Assembly: GCF_000764305.2 (NCBI RefSeq)
Contig: NW_025947678.1
Coordinates: 62,001-126,000, forward strand
Direction of reading: 5' to 3'
Length of the DNA stretch: 64,000 nt
Origin: Hyalella azteca
Taxonomy: Eukaryota; Arthropoda; Malacostraca; Amphipoda; Hyalellidae
In this document: positions 10,201 through 20,622 of the stretch, one piece after another
How positions within the stretch are numbered: the stretch's first letter is position 1
Layout of the letters: the number at the start of each line of letters is the position of its first letter
The notes under the pieces: generated by a model
What the model was told of the DNA's origin: nothing
Seen by the model: only the letters and a program-made list of their open reading frames with translations
Database searches by the model: none
Position numbers and translations under genes: made by a program

Positions 10201-11127
10201 TCAATAACCACCAATGAAATAGCGTTCGAAGTTTGAATTATTAAATATTTAAAGATCTGTATAAATCGTGAAGAAAAAACTGTGGGTATACGAAAGATAA
10301 TTGCGTAAATATATAACGCGATGATTCTTTTCTTTAAGACGGCCGTGAGTTTATTTCAATTTTGGTGTTCACATGATTACTACATAAGCTATTCTGCGAT
10401 TTTATTAAGATATTACTCTCTACGACGCATTTTATTCCAGAACAAAATTTGAAGCAAAATTCCTTTATTTTGTTTCAGGTACGAAGTTATCATGCCATAA
10501 ATAAACTGTTCGCTACAAAAAAAAAATCCTTAGAGAAAATGAACCATCAAGAACTCGAAGATAATTCATAGATGGTATCACCATTTAAATGACTAATTCA
10601 ATGCTTACGAAATATACATAGTGCAATATAGTTGACCTCATCAGGTTAGAAATAAAATAGTTATTCACTGATTTGCTCAATAGTTGCGCAAGACAAGCAC
10701 TCTCTGAAATATTTAGCAACGGATGGTCAATGCATCAATAGAGAATGTCTCATTCATAAACGGGCAGTTTGAATAAAATAAAATATATGTGATGGCGCTG
10801 AAGCAATAGGCCCCTATGGCCTGTTAAAGTTAAAGGCTTCAGAGTATTGTGTTACTTAGACTCCTCCAGCTGACCTATTAATATTTAAATTTAGGTCCCA
10901 TAAGAATTGAGGAAGCTAAAAGCTGATTACTTGCCCAAACTAGCGTTTATAAAATTCAATCAGGAAGGAAACGAAGACAAAATATGTGTTAATCCCTTCC
11001 AGGGCATATTGTTATTAAATAACTCTAATTTAAATTTCATGCAAATTCCTTCAGAATAGGGAAGTTCTGAGTAGAAGATTTAGTGAGTTCGCTGGTGAAT
11101 TAGGAGGAATGTCTATTGGGTACAACT
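10201..11127. other. E copy 2, left internal non-coding part
   Basis: From 10578 this matches the start of the window. No open frame longer than about 60 codons and no recognised motif. Confidence 0.6.
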
Positions 11128-11647
11128 TGTAAAGGATAGAAATAGTTTGTTATTTTAATGTAATGCGAGGCGATAATATTTGTTCCAAAATGGTTTATTA
11201 TTTTGAATTTGTCATTTTAGTTTAGAGTTAACGGAAGGCTATAAGTGCGGAAGGAGAAGGTGATGAGAATATTCTGTCGTGGAAAGCCGGAGCGGAGGTA
11301 TGTGCTGCGTTAGGATGTGGATATGTAAATATATACGTGAATAGATTGATGTGAACAAATTGTGTAAATACTTAGGTTATATATGTATGAATACTTTAAT
11401 GTTTAGGTAACTATTATTTATCTGTTTTATTTGTTTCTTTTGTATGAAAGCCTCAAATATCAGAGTCAAGAGTTAGTCTCGAAAGCCATGCATCCAAGAT
11501 GAAGTGTTGAAGTGTTAATGTGCCGAAGTTATTCTATATTATTTGTTGTGTTTATTGAAAGTGTAATAAAGTGTTTGATAAGTACTCGTTAATATCCAGA
11601 ACCTATACGATCCTGTAGGCTAGTTGGGTGTTCTGAGAGCCCCAACA
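11128..11647 (+). mobile_element. Solo LTR with 4-bp target duplication
   Basis: A 520-bp sequence starts TGTAAAGG and ends CCCCAACA, with AACT on both sides (11124-11127 and 11648-11651). Copy 1 of E has the empty site (TACAATTAATTGATAG near 544). An AATAAA signal lies at about 11566, followed by GT-rich sequence, which sets the plus orientation. A 4-bp duplication fits a Ty3/Gypsy-like origin, but without internal sequence the family is not proven. It inserted after the two E copies separated. Confidence 0.88.
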
Positions 11648-11901
11648 AACTAATTATTGATAGTTCGAATTAGCTGTTTGATCGGCAGAGATAATGTAAG
11701 TTAACTTCGTATCACATAAAGATTTTCCATGGTTGTGTAAAAGGCTTATATGCATTATATTAAAAAATGCTGTAATTATTATGCTTCTACTTGAGTGTTT
11801 AATTTGACATCATTAACGCAGTCTTCTGACTCTTCTCAGTTTCGAGGTTTTTGCCTATAGTGTAGCAATAATTTCGCCGCTTAATTCCTCTGATTATTCC
11901 T

Positions 11902-12283
11902 TGTAGAATCTTTCGTAGTTACGAAGGATTTTGAAAACGCGACTTCTTATTACTTTCATATTAAAATCGGTTTCTGAAACAAAACGGATAAAATTAGAAT
12001 AAACTAGTATTGCACATATGATAATTAAGCTGAGTAAAATATTTTATTTCGATTATAAGCACATCAAGACGTAAAATCACGTAAATACAAGAACACAAGT
12101 CGTCAGTAAAACACGTACCAAATATTTCCCTCGACCAGGTAAATCGAGAGCCAGCATCGAACTGAATCCTATCCGTAAATTAAAATCGACTACGGTTCTG
12201 CTGCGTACGATACACACGCACCAGGCGGACAATATTTTTAAAGGAACCTTATATTTAATACCGGCCCCAAATTTGAGACAACA
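11902..12283 (-). repeat. 3' LTR of the BEL/Pao element
   Basis: On the plus strand it runs TGTAGAAT to GACAACA, 382 bp, against 381 bp for the other LTR. Shared islands include ATCGGTTTCTG, TAGTATTGCACATA and ACACGTACCAAA. Between them the two LTRs differ heavily. On the element's strand, TCGAAATAAAATA offers an AATAAA polyadenylation signal. Confidence 0.78.
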
Positions 12284-12294
12284 TAATTTCTACA

Positions 12295-15207
12295 TCAAAC
12301 AAGTTCATCAGTGGTTCTTAAAAGTATAAGCTTCGTTATTGGACGCTCCACAATAAGCGTGCCCAGCCGGGTGACAGATGAGTCGCGATATTTAGCAATC
12401 CGAATTTTCGCCGAACGTTTCCTTCCATCTGCACTCGTTGGCACCTCAACTACACGCCCAAGAGGCCAATCGTTACGAGGCAGGTTCTGATCGGTAACCA
12501 GAACCAAGTCTCCCTCCTGGATCGATCGCTGGGTTGAGTTCCACTTCTGACGGCTCTGAAGAAGCGACAGATACTCACGGCGCCAGCGACTCCAGAATAG
12601 GTCGGCCAGATACTGTGCTTGCTTCCATCGACGTAAGTGGTACGCATCCGAAGAAGAGAACAAACCGGAGGGGAAGGTTTCCATCGAATTCAAAAGTAAC
12701 AGATGATTAGGCGTCAGCGCGTCGTAATCGCTGGGGTCGTCACTTACTGCCGTTAGCGGTCTGTTATTGACAATGGCCTCCACCTCGCACATCAACGTAG
12801 AAAGGAGTTCGTCCGACAGCCTTACTGGTTGTTCGCTTAACAAGGATGACAAAACCTTTCTGACAATTCGGATCAGCCTCTCCCAAACTCCACCAAAATT
12901 GCTTGCGTATGGAGTATTAAATTTCCATGTTATGGAATGTCGTTTCATATATGCATCGATGTCGGAAACGTTCCAGGACTCGAGCAAGGTTCTCAATTCT
13001 CTGTAAGCGCCGACGAAGTTGGTGCCGTTGTCACTTGTCACCGAAGAGACGCTACCTCTCCTGCTCACAAATCGACGAAAAGCGTTCAAGAAGGAATCCG
13101 TGGTGAGTGCAGGGGCAACCTCTATATGCACCGCTCGCGAGCTCATGCACGTAAAAATGACCCCATATCGTTTCTCTGATTTCCTACCGTGTACGATGCT
13201 GAAGGGTCCAAAATAATCCACGCCCACGTGGGTGAAGGGGGGTACGTCACCTTCTACCCTCGATGACGGCAGGTCAGCCATCAGTTGCGTCATGGGTTTA
13301 CCCTGGTATTTGCGGCAAATCATGCAATGGCTGAGAATCTTCCTTACCATAACAGACGCGCCAATAATCCAAAATTTTATCCTGAGCGCAGAAAGCACGG
13401 TCGACCTTCCCAGATGACCGCACGAACGGTGTGCTTCTTCAGCTATCAACGAACTGACACGCGAGGTTCCCGGCAGCAAAATCGGATGGCGCGCCGAGTA
13501 TTTAGCCGTACTCAACGATAAGCGGCCACCAACACGGATCAAACCGCCGCCATCAATGAAAAGATTTAATTTTCTCAACTGCTTACATCTCACGTTTGCA
13601 CTTCGTATTTCACCTTCAAGTTGCGGGTATGCCTCCCTTTGCACGTAGAATAATATTGCGTGTTCAGCAGCTCGCAACTCTTCTAAAGAAATTCCTTCGG
13701 AAACTGATTTACGTCCGCTCAAGTAACTTGCGTACCTCTTGAGCCAAGCGACCTTCACCTTTAATTTGAGCCAAGAGGACGACGATTGAAGCAAAATGTC
13801 CGTAGGACTTCCCGAAGATGTGTGGGCCTTTAAGATTTTTGCCTCGCTCTTGATCTCTGCGTCGTCAATATTGAGGTCCAGAACCTCCAAGGGAACCGGA
13901 AGCGCCTCTCTGAGAAATGTAGGACCACTGTTCCAAAGCTCACTGGTGGACAATTCACTTGCCGTACAACCTCGGCTAATAATATCGGCGGGGTTGTTTG
14001 TTGACGACACATGGTTCCAATCTGTCGGAGATGTATGGCACCTAATGAAAGAAATACGGTTGCTCACAAATCGATGGAACCGCTTGGTCTCGTTCTTGAT
14101 GTAGCCGAGAACTGTCATCGAGTCTGACCAAAAATAACACCTTTCGAATGAAATTTGAGACTCCCTTTTCAGTACGCAAGCCATTTCTACTCCCAACTTG
14201 GCACTGCTGAGTTCGATCCTAGGTATGGTTCTTAGGGTATTCCTATTCAAGGGCGTTAAGCGTGACTTAGCAAACAAAGGTGGACTTACTTCCACTTCAC
14301 GTGATGAAACGAATCTTGCGTAGGCAACGGCTCCATAGGCCATTTCACTTCCGTCACAAAATACATGAAGTTCGACTGATTCTGCCTCGCCTGGGGTGAT
14401 CCTTGGGGTTCTAATACATCTCGGGATCTTGATCAAGTTCAATTCTTTGATGCCGTCTAACCACTTCACCCAAGCATTGAGCAAGATGGGAGGCAGCACG
14501 TCGTCCCAGGCCAACTTGAGGCGGCAACACTCCTGGAATATTTTCCTGCCTCTGACTATAGTGGGTGACGCAACGCCCAAGGGGTCGTATATTGATGCAA
14601 CAATGCTCAAGACATCTCGACGAGTCGCCCCTCGGCCAAGCCGGTCGAAATTGTACATTAAAACGTCTCCCTGGGTGTTCCAGGCGAGACCCAAAGTCTT
14701 GCTATTAGCAGCAACTATGGGGCACATAATCAAATTATTAACCTTACCGGCCCCACCGACGTAACTTGCCCTCGCGGAGATTGAGGAGCGGCCTCCTTGC
14801 TTACATGCATTTGGCTCTGGAGGACCATCAGACCCTGCCTCGCATCCACGTTTCTGTTCCATCAGAGATTGCTTCGCCGCAATTCGAGGCGTCGAGTCGT
14901 GCATAATCGTAGGGTGTCTTCCGCCACATGTAGCGCAAGTTTTTCGCTTCTTGCAAAACCTCGACTTGTGGCCTTGGCATAGGCATCCAAAACATAGGCC
15001 ACGCTTCTTGATAAAATCAGACTTCTCCTGAAAAGATCTTGCCTTAAAGTTCGTGCACTGTTCCAGGGAATGGCTACTGCCGCCGCAGCATTCACATACG
15101 ACCGAGGGTTTTTTGTCTTCGAGAGTTGTTGCGAGGATTCTAGATTTGTTTTCTTTATCCTTGCGCGGCGGTATAGTCCAGGAAAAATAAGGTTTGACCC
15201 GGAACAA
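12295..15207 (-). CDS. BEL/Pao pol remnant: zinc knuckle - RNase H - integrase - DUF5641
   Basis: A 970-codon frame with no stop. Residues 13-167 repeat the gag zinc-knuckle region (C72-C75-H80-C85). At residue 168 the sequence jumps into the end of the RT/peptidase A17 region (SKTLGLAWNTQ). RNase H acidic residues are D285, E332, D362 and D408. The integrase has H593-H598-C628-C631 and a catalytic D664, D726, E776. A DUF5641-like tail covers about 855-960. Aspartic protease and the RT catalytic core (YVDD-type box) are missing, so the element could not copy itself unaided. The ATG lies in foreign spacer sequence, so the natural start is lost. Related pol proteins are normally translated from one much longer frame. 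Confidence 0.92.
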   Translation of the reverse strand: MFRVKPYFSWTIPPRKDKENKSRILATTLEDKKPSVVCECCGGSSHSLEQCTNFKARSFQEKSDFIKKRGLCFGCLCQGHKSRFCKKRKTCATCGGRHPTIMHDSTPRIAAKQSLMEQKRGCEAGSDGPPEPNACKQGGRSSISARASYVGGAGKVNNLIMCPIVAANSKTLGLAWNTQGDVLMYNFDRLGRGATRRDVLSIVASIYDPLGVASPTIVRGRKIFQECCRLKLAWDDVLPPILLNAWVKWLDGIKELNLIKIPRCIRTPRITPGEAESVELHVFCDGSEMAYGAVAYARFVSSREVEVSPPLFAKSRLTPLNRNTLRTIPRIELSSAKLGVEMACVLKRESQISFERCYFWSDSMTVLGYIKNETKRFHRFVSNRISFIRCHTSPTDWNHVSSTNNPADIISRGCTASELSTSELWNSGPTFLREALPVPLEVLDLNIDDAEIKSEAKILKAHTSSGSPTDILLQSSSSWLKLKVKVAWLKRYASYLSGRKSVSEGISLEELRAAEHAILFYVQREAYPQLEGEIRSANVRCKQLRKLNLFIDGGGLIRVGGRLSLSTAKYSARHPILLPGTSRVSSLIAEEAHRSCGHLGRSTVLSALRIKFWIIGASVMVRKILSHCMICRKYQGKPMTQLMADLPSSRVEGDVPPFTHVGVDYFGPFSIVHGRKSEKRYGVIFTCMSSRAVHIEVAPALTTDSFLNAFRRFVSRRGSVSSVTSDNGTNFVGAYRELRTLLESWNVSDIDAYMKRHSITWKFNTPYASNFGGVWERLIRIVRKVLSSLLSEQPVRLSDELLSTLMCEVEAIVNNRPLTAVSDDPSDYDALTPNHLLLLNSMETFPSGLFSSSDAYHLRRWKQAQYLADLFWSRWRREYLSLLQSRQKWNSTQRSIQEGDLVLVTDQNLPRNDWPLGRVVEVPTSADGRKRSAKIRIAKYRDSSVTRLGTLIVERPITKLILLRTTDELV
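14707..15171 (-). repeat. Duplicated zinc-knuckle block, downstream copy
   Basis: This 465-bp block matches 16014-16478 at nearly every base, with only about seven residue changes over 155. It is bounded on one side by spacer DNA (15172) and on the other by an in-frame fusion to pol at AGCAGCAAC (near 14707). Confidence 0.93.
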
Positions 15208-15596
15208 ATTGCAAAAGAAATGATTTTTTCACCAATGCTCCAGAAGGGTAATAGAAACAACATACTAAAAATCCTCGAAAATGCAAGTAGTGGAAGGGTG
15301 TCAAATTTAAGATTTAAAAAATGGCCGCCGAATGGCAATATAAGCCCAATAACGCATTTTTTAAATATATGGCCGACAGTTATTTTAGTGACTGTATGTA
15401 TGTTTTCATGTTGGGGGTATTCACTAATAATAACTAAAATTCATCCAAGGTGGTAGCAATCTATAGTATTTGCAAAAACAGCCACCCATAAAGTGAAAAA
15501 TTTTGATTATATAGGCATGTGAAATAATTCCTATGATAAATACAGGCATGCACCCGGAGTGTGTGTGTGTGTGTGTGATGTAGGGTGAGTGTGTGT
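15208..15596. other. Foreign spacer inside the BEL/Pao element
   Basis: AT-rich non-coding sequence with a (GT)n run at about 15559-15580. It resembles neither gag nor pol in any frame. It separates the truncated protease end of the first frame from the repeated zinc-knuckle block. Its origin is unknown. Confidence 0.7.
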
Positions 15597-17810
15597 CTAT
15601 ATCATAAATGGTGTGTTAATTGTAGTAAGAGGGCAGCATTGTCTAGACCCTCTGGTGTAAGTTTTTAGAACATGACAAAAATCAAAAGGAACCCTTTCCA
15701 AATAAGGCAAGCTTTCGACATCATCGTAAGTAGGAATATCCTCCTTCGAAAACGGCCAGTTAGCTGAAGGCTTCGTAAATAAAATTGGTATCAACGTAGA
15801 CTTGCTACCATCGAGCGGACAAATCTCCAGATCAGTCAAAATGGAGGTCGGGACTTCTTTCCTTACGTTTTCCATTGTAGTTAGAAAAACTCTAGTAGGA
15901 CGAGTATGGGCACCTAGTTGCTCAATTAAATCCTCCCTTATCCAACTATCGGAGGAATGGCTGTCTAGAGCTACATTAATGGTAACAAATGGACCATTTT
16001 TAATCCTAATTTTAGCAGCAACTATGGGGCACATAATCAAATTATTAACCTTACCGGCCCCACCGACGTAACTTGCCCTCGCGGAGATTGAGGAGCGGCC
16101 TCCTTGCTTGCATGCATTTGGCTCTGGAGGACCATCAGACCCTACCTCGCATCCACGTCTCTGTTCCATCAGAGATTGCTTAGCGGCAATGCGAGGCGTT
16201 GAGTCGTGCATAATCGTAGGATGTCTTCCGCCACATGTAGCGCAAGTTTCTCGCTTCTTGCAAAACTTCGACTTGTGGCCTTGGCAAAGGCATCCAAAAC
16301 ACAGGCCACGCTTCTTGATAAAGTCAGACTTCTCCTGAAAAGATCTTGCCTTGAAGTCCGTGCACTGTTCCAGGGAATGGCTACTGCCGCCGCAGCATTC
16401 ACATACGATCGAGGGTTTTTTGTCTTCGAGAGTTGTAGCGAGGATTCTAGATTTGTTTTCCTTATCCTTACGTGGCGGTAGGGGATCGGCAATCTGCCCA
16501 AACATAGGCTGCTTTAGGAGGGCAACCTCTTCACGTATGAAAGTCACCAAATCTCCAAAATCTACGTTCAGAGCGGCCTTTTGTTTCTGGTAAGTTCTAC
16601 GACGCCATTGTTCTCTCGTCTTATACGGCAACTTCTGCACAATATTCATTAGTTCCCTTGGGCTGTGTAAGGGATTACACGGAGAAGTCGATTCCAAATA
16701 ATTGAGGCACCGAAGTAAATAGATTGAGAGGTCCTGTAGACCATCGACATCTTCGTTCTTTATCGGCGGCCATCTATTCAAGCGGTCCAGATATGCATGC
16801 GTGACCTTAAATTCGGTTCCGAATTCTTCGCTAAGCAAGGCTTTGGCTTGGCGGTACGCGGTCTCTGGATCATAGTTGACGCAGCTTTTGACCAACTTTC
16901 GAGCTTTACCCGAAGTGTACTGTTCAAGGTACGATAGTCTGTCGGAAGGATCAGAACATCTTGTTTCTATCATCTTCTCAAAATTACGCATGAAGATGTA
17001 GAATTCTGTAACGTCGGAACCGTCAAACGTCTGCAAATCTCGCTTCGGCAGAAGATTTTGTTGCTGATTTACGACCAAATTACTGGAAATCTCATTCTGC
17101 CTTGACAGAACCTGAAGAATCGAGGGAGTGTGCTCGTTGCAGAAGCCGTCTTCCAGAACACGCGGCATCACGACTGGAGCACATCTAGCCACATCATCCA
17201 GCGCCTGAACAGACTGACAGGAACCGATGGAAGAACCTTTGTCGATTTTGTCGAGTTCAGCCTCCAAAATTTCATTCTCAAACTCAGCGCGCTCGACCTC
17301 GGCTCTTCTTTTCAAGTCTACTAGCCTTGCCAGGTTCTTCTCGTACTCGCGTTTCAATGCTAATTCTTCGCATTCCAGGCTTTTAGCCTTTTCAAGAAGT
17401 GCTTTTTCCGCAGTGATCTTGGCCTTCCGCTCTGCCAGACGAATGCGAGCCGATGATGTACTGGATGCTGCGGAACGGTGGGAGCGTACGGAGCGTGAGG
17501 GTTCGGATGTCTGTTTACCTGCGACATCTTTCACTCTACGAATGGCAATCCAATCTTCTATTCGCTTACGGAACACGTCGATAGCTTCTTTATGAGGGGC
17601 AACCCATTTACCCAGCTCATCGGTGTTACAAGACTCCAAAACGTTCTCAACCTTTACTAAATACTCAGTATAGAGCTTACGAATAGGCTCCACATCTTCG
17701 GGATGATTATGAAGCAGTTCTTCTATTTCGTTCTTCTTTCTAGTCACTGCCCCAAGCTTTGATGACGGCAAGGTGACGTCACCACATGGCGGAGTCCGAT
17801 GCATGGCCAT
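15597..17810 (-). CDS. gag: BEL/Pao gag with zinc knuckle and truncated protease
   Basis: A 737-codon frame. After a basic N-terminal part comes a predicted coiled coil at about 122-190 (Lys/Glu/Ala rich), then the DUF1759 gag domain (about 255-410, including TFDGSDVTEFYIFMRNFEKM). Next are a CCHC knuckle (C504, C507, H512, C517) with a second CxxC pair (C523, C526), and the start of the retropepsin-like domain (LDSHSS at 615-620). The usual D-S/T-G triad reads D616-S617-H618. The protein leaves the family after about residue 712 and ends in spacer-derived sequence. Start chosen at the first ATG, 76 bp from the LTR; M3 is also possible. Gag builds the particle and binds RNA. Confidence 0.92.
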   Translation of the reverse strand: MAMHRTPPCGDVTLPSSKLGAVTRKKNEIEELLHNHPEDVEPIRKLYTEYLVKVENVLESCNTDELGKWVAPHKEAIDVFRKRIEDWIAIRRVKDVAGKQTSEPSRSVRSHRSAASSTSSARIRLAERKAKITAEKALLEKAKSLECEELALKREYEKNLARLVDLKRRAEVERAEFENEILEAELDKIDKGSSIGSCQSVQALDDVARCAPVVMPRVLEDGFCNEHTPSILQVLSRQNEISSNLVVNQQQNLLPKRDLQTFDGSDVTEFYIFMRNFEKMIETRCSDPSDRLSYLEQYTSGKARKLVKSCVNYDPETAYRQAKALLSEEFGTEFKVTHAYLDRLNRWPPIKNEDVDGLQDLSIYLLRCLNYLESTSPCNPLHSPRELMNIVQKLPYKTREQWRRRTYQKQKAALNVDFGDLVTFIREEVALLKQPMFGQIADPLPPRKDKENKSRILATTLEDKKPSIVCECCGGSSHSLEQCTDFKARSFQEKSDFIKKRGLCFGCLCQGHKSKFCKKRETCATCGGRHPTIMHDSTPRIAAKQSLMEQRRGCEVGSDGPPEPNACKQGGRSSISARASYVGGAGKVNNLIMCPIVAAKIRIKNGPFVTINVALDSHSSDSWIREDLIEQLGAHTRPTRVFLTTMENVRKEVPTSILTDLEICPLDGSKSTLIPILFTKPSANWPFSKEDIPTYDDVESLPYLERVPFDFCHVLKTYTRGSRQCCPLTTINTPFMI
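16014..16478 (-). repeat. Duplicated zinc-knuckle block, upstream copy
   Basis: The original context: flanked by gag on one side and protease on the other. It encodes gag residues 445-599. See the copy at 14707-15171. Confidence 0.93.
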
Positions 17811-17885
17811 AACTTCGTCTAGAATTTTAGTGTTGGCTCAGCGTGCATAGCTTGCATCAAACGAAGTTTAAGCTATGTTTGAAAC

Positions 17886-18266
17886 TGTTACGTATATTCG
17901 TTTGGCGAAGGATTTGAATACACGATTTTTCGTTCAGTTGTCTTTATAAATCGGTTTCTGTAAACAAACAATATACAAAGGTAAAAATGGTTACATAAAA
18001 TTAGTATTGCACATAAAGTATGATCAAGAAGTAAAATAATTTATTTCGAACATATAACACGATAAAAGTCAAATGTTCACGTTACACGGATATTCAGAAT
18101 TTAAACACACGTACCAAACATTTCCTTCTTTACACTCGTGAGCCAACACCGCAACTGACGCTATAGATGCTTTTAAAATCGAACTAAAGTAAAATGTCGG
18201 TGACACGCATGCATCAGGCGTACGAAATATACAATAGAAGCGCATTTGAGAACCAGGAATTCAACA
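17886..18266 (-). repeat. 5' LTR of the BEL/Pao element
   Basis: TGTTACGT to AATTCAACA on the plus strand, 381 bp. It keeps the same order of conserved islands as the other LTR but is strongly diverged from it. On the element's strand GTTCGAAATAAATTAT gives a polyadenylation signal. No clear tRNA primer site was found in the 75 bp before gag. Confidence 0.78.
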
Positions 18267-18685
18267 CCTACAAACATACAATGAATGATCCAATTCAATA
18301 TATGGCATAAGTCTCTAATATAAGGTCACAATATGTAGAGCATAAGTGAATCTGTTCCTATATTCCACCCTCCTCAAGTTCAAGTAGGCAGTGGCAGATA
18401 AAGTAGAGAGTAAACTTTTGTTTAAAATTCAATTCTGGTTCAGAGAAAGCATCTTACATATGCTCATCACGCATCAGTGGTATGTTGTGACAGTTATTTC
18501 TGAAACCAAGCTATTACTTACATTTTTAATTTCTACTGTCTATATGACTTTTTTGTCACTGCACTAATGCACTTGAATTAATGAATGACATCCTATATGG
18601 ACATCCTAATGACACTATATTTAATAAATATTTCAATTGTATTCATTATTTTTTGCTTGATTGATAGAGCAAATATTATTCACTT

Positions 18686-18961
18686 TTGCATGATAACACC
18701 AAATTCATGTGTTCAATAAAGTTACTTAGATATATTGTTATTAATCATGGAGTCATGGGTTGTCGGCATCTTGATGCGATTGATGAATTTACTGAAATAT
18801 CATATATAGATAAAAAGAAAACAAGTATACGATATTATAGAAGTACATGGGTTTTAGCTAAGTTAACTGTGTTAAATATGCTGTTACATGGAAAAATTGT
18901 TTCTACTTTAATTAAATTAACTGAGTTTTTTATTATTATTGATTTTCATGACACCATATAA
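18686..18961 (+). pseudogene. Coding-like segment in E copy 2
   Basis: A 91-codon frame opened from TTG/CAT at 18686; the first internal ATG is at codon 8. It is intact here and frameshifted in copy 1 (2261-2540). Composition is protein-like (aromatic, charged, no low complexity). It may be a piece of the E transposase, but no catalytic motif can be assigned. A weaker coding-like piece follows at about 19020-19225. Confidence 0.3.
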
Positions 18962-19358
18962 AAAAATTTAATTTATAATTTAGAGCATTTGTTTTTTGAT
19001 TACTCAAGCATAACATGATAACAGAAATCCAGTCTCTTGACAATAATAAAATTAGAAGTGATCAATATTTATTATTATTGATAATATGAATATTATTGAA
19101 TGGTATTTTCAAGTTGTATTAAAATTAAGAATGGGACAGGAATCATACAATGAACTGTCTACTAGGCAGAAACAACATAGAATTGTTGAAGCTGATGATA
19201 AGAAAAATAAAGAGTTGACAGCTATATAGTTGACCCAACAAAATTTTTATTTATAATTAGAATCAGAGTTGGTGATTTTTTTTATTTTTTTAGATTATTT
19301 GCCTTTTATGAAATGTTATTTTTTATGTTGCAATTAGCCTACTAACAATAACAGTATA

Positions 19359-19482
19359 TGGATGGTTAAAAAGGGCAGTTATTGCCTTCAAGAATGGCCA
19401 AGGTGGTGTTTATCTGAGCAGAAAGCGCATGTTAGGAAACGATGGAAACCCTTCCCAGTGAAATGCACTGTGACCACCTCAA
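19359..19482 (+). pseudogene. Exon-like segment with GTAAGT donor, E copy 2
   Basis: Same frame and same donor (CTCAA/GTAAGT at 19483) as 2938-3059 in copy 1. Product unknown. Confidence 0.3.
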
Positions 19483-19801
19483 GTAAGTCATATATATATA
19501 AACATCCAATCAAATATCTACAGTTTAATTTGTTCCCTGATCTGCATATATAAATGATATATTAGATTACAATTTGCACCTATCTGATTTGTATGCCATT
19601 TAATGCAATTTCGTCTATCACTAGTAAAATATTATATAACTCTGAAGCAAATGGCATACTATATGCCCAGAAATCGCCGTGCGCTTGCAGTGACCGAATG
19701 TCTTCCCGCTATTACGATTAGCTTATAGGCTGCCACGCAAGGCCAACCTGTGCACTGTGCAGGTGATGGATTTTGTGTGAAATTGTTTATTTATATTTCA
19801 G

Positions 19802-19984
19802 ATAACTATTCAAGAGCTGTGCACCACATGTTACACGGCGATGCGTAATCAGCAGGTTCAGAAAATGAAGCCCGTAGCCCCAACCCTGATTACATGCAAA
19901 ACAAACGGAAGTAGTCACCGTGGAGCAGTGTATCACCAGCTGTTTGAACATCATCGGGTTGCCCCCATCGAGCAAACCTCCTAA
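19802..19984 (+). pseudogene. Exon-like segment after TTTCAG acceptor, E copy 2
   Basis: A 60-codon frame ending in TAA, preceded by TTTATATTTCAG. It matches copy 1 (3377-3544) but ends five codons later because of local changes. It has a CTTCYTAMR motif with a CxxC pair, too short to call a zinc ribbon. Confidence 0.3.
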
Positions 19985-20622
19985 TTCTTTCAGGTCTTTC
20001 TGTTGCATCTTCAGGTGCATTTGAAATGGATATTTTTAATGTACAAATTAAATATTTTGCTAGTATTGATAATATATTGGCATATATTTGTTAGGATACA
20101 TAATGTTGTCATGAAAATATATTATATTGCATTACATTATATTATATTTTATGTTATTTTAAACAATAATATTATTTTATAATAAATCATATTCTGTTGA
20201 ATTACATTATATTGAATCTTTCAAATTTATGTAACTATCATTTCCATGGATCAACAATTTGTATTGTCTGAAATGAAAATATGAGTGATAACATTTGTAA
20301 TTGAATTTACTGCAATTCATTTGCTATTTTTTGTAGCATGTTACATTTTCTCCAGTTATGCAGTAATCCTAATGTACAGCGTTTTGATCAATTTATATTT
20401 GTGCTATTTCTCGATAAATTTTTCAATTTTATTTTATAATTGTTTCTGAAACTTTGAGTCAATCTCGCAAGTGCAGTCGTTCGCCCATGTAACGATTAAT
20501 ATTGATCCCCCTGTATCAGATGCAATTTGAAATATGGCTGAATTAGTAGTAATATGGTCCTCACGATACGCTTGTAACATTTTTCAAAATCTTTTTTAGC
20601 AGGAACCGGCTCGTGTAATATT

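Larger units (their letters stand above)
11902..18266 (-). mobile_element. Mosaic BEL/Pao LTR retrotransposon
   Basis: Two LTRs of 381-382 bp bound a minus-strand interior with gag/protease (17810-15597) and RNase H/integrase (15207-12295) frames. The zinc-knuckle block is present twice, at 16014-16478 and 14707-15171. About 390 bp of unrelated sequence separate the two frames. The reverse transcriptase core and the rest of the protease are absent. No clean 4-6 bp target duplication is visible (TTCCT on the left, CCTAC on the right). It lies inside E copy 2 where copy 1 has 1.06 kb of other DNA. Most likely the product of recombination between two related elements, and not autonomous. Confidence 0.9.

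Noticed and set aside
12450..17600. Plus-strand open frames within the BEL/Pao element
   Set aside because: Shadows of the long minus-strand gag and pol frames.
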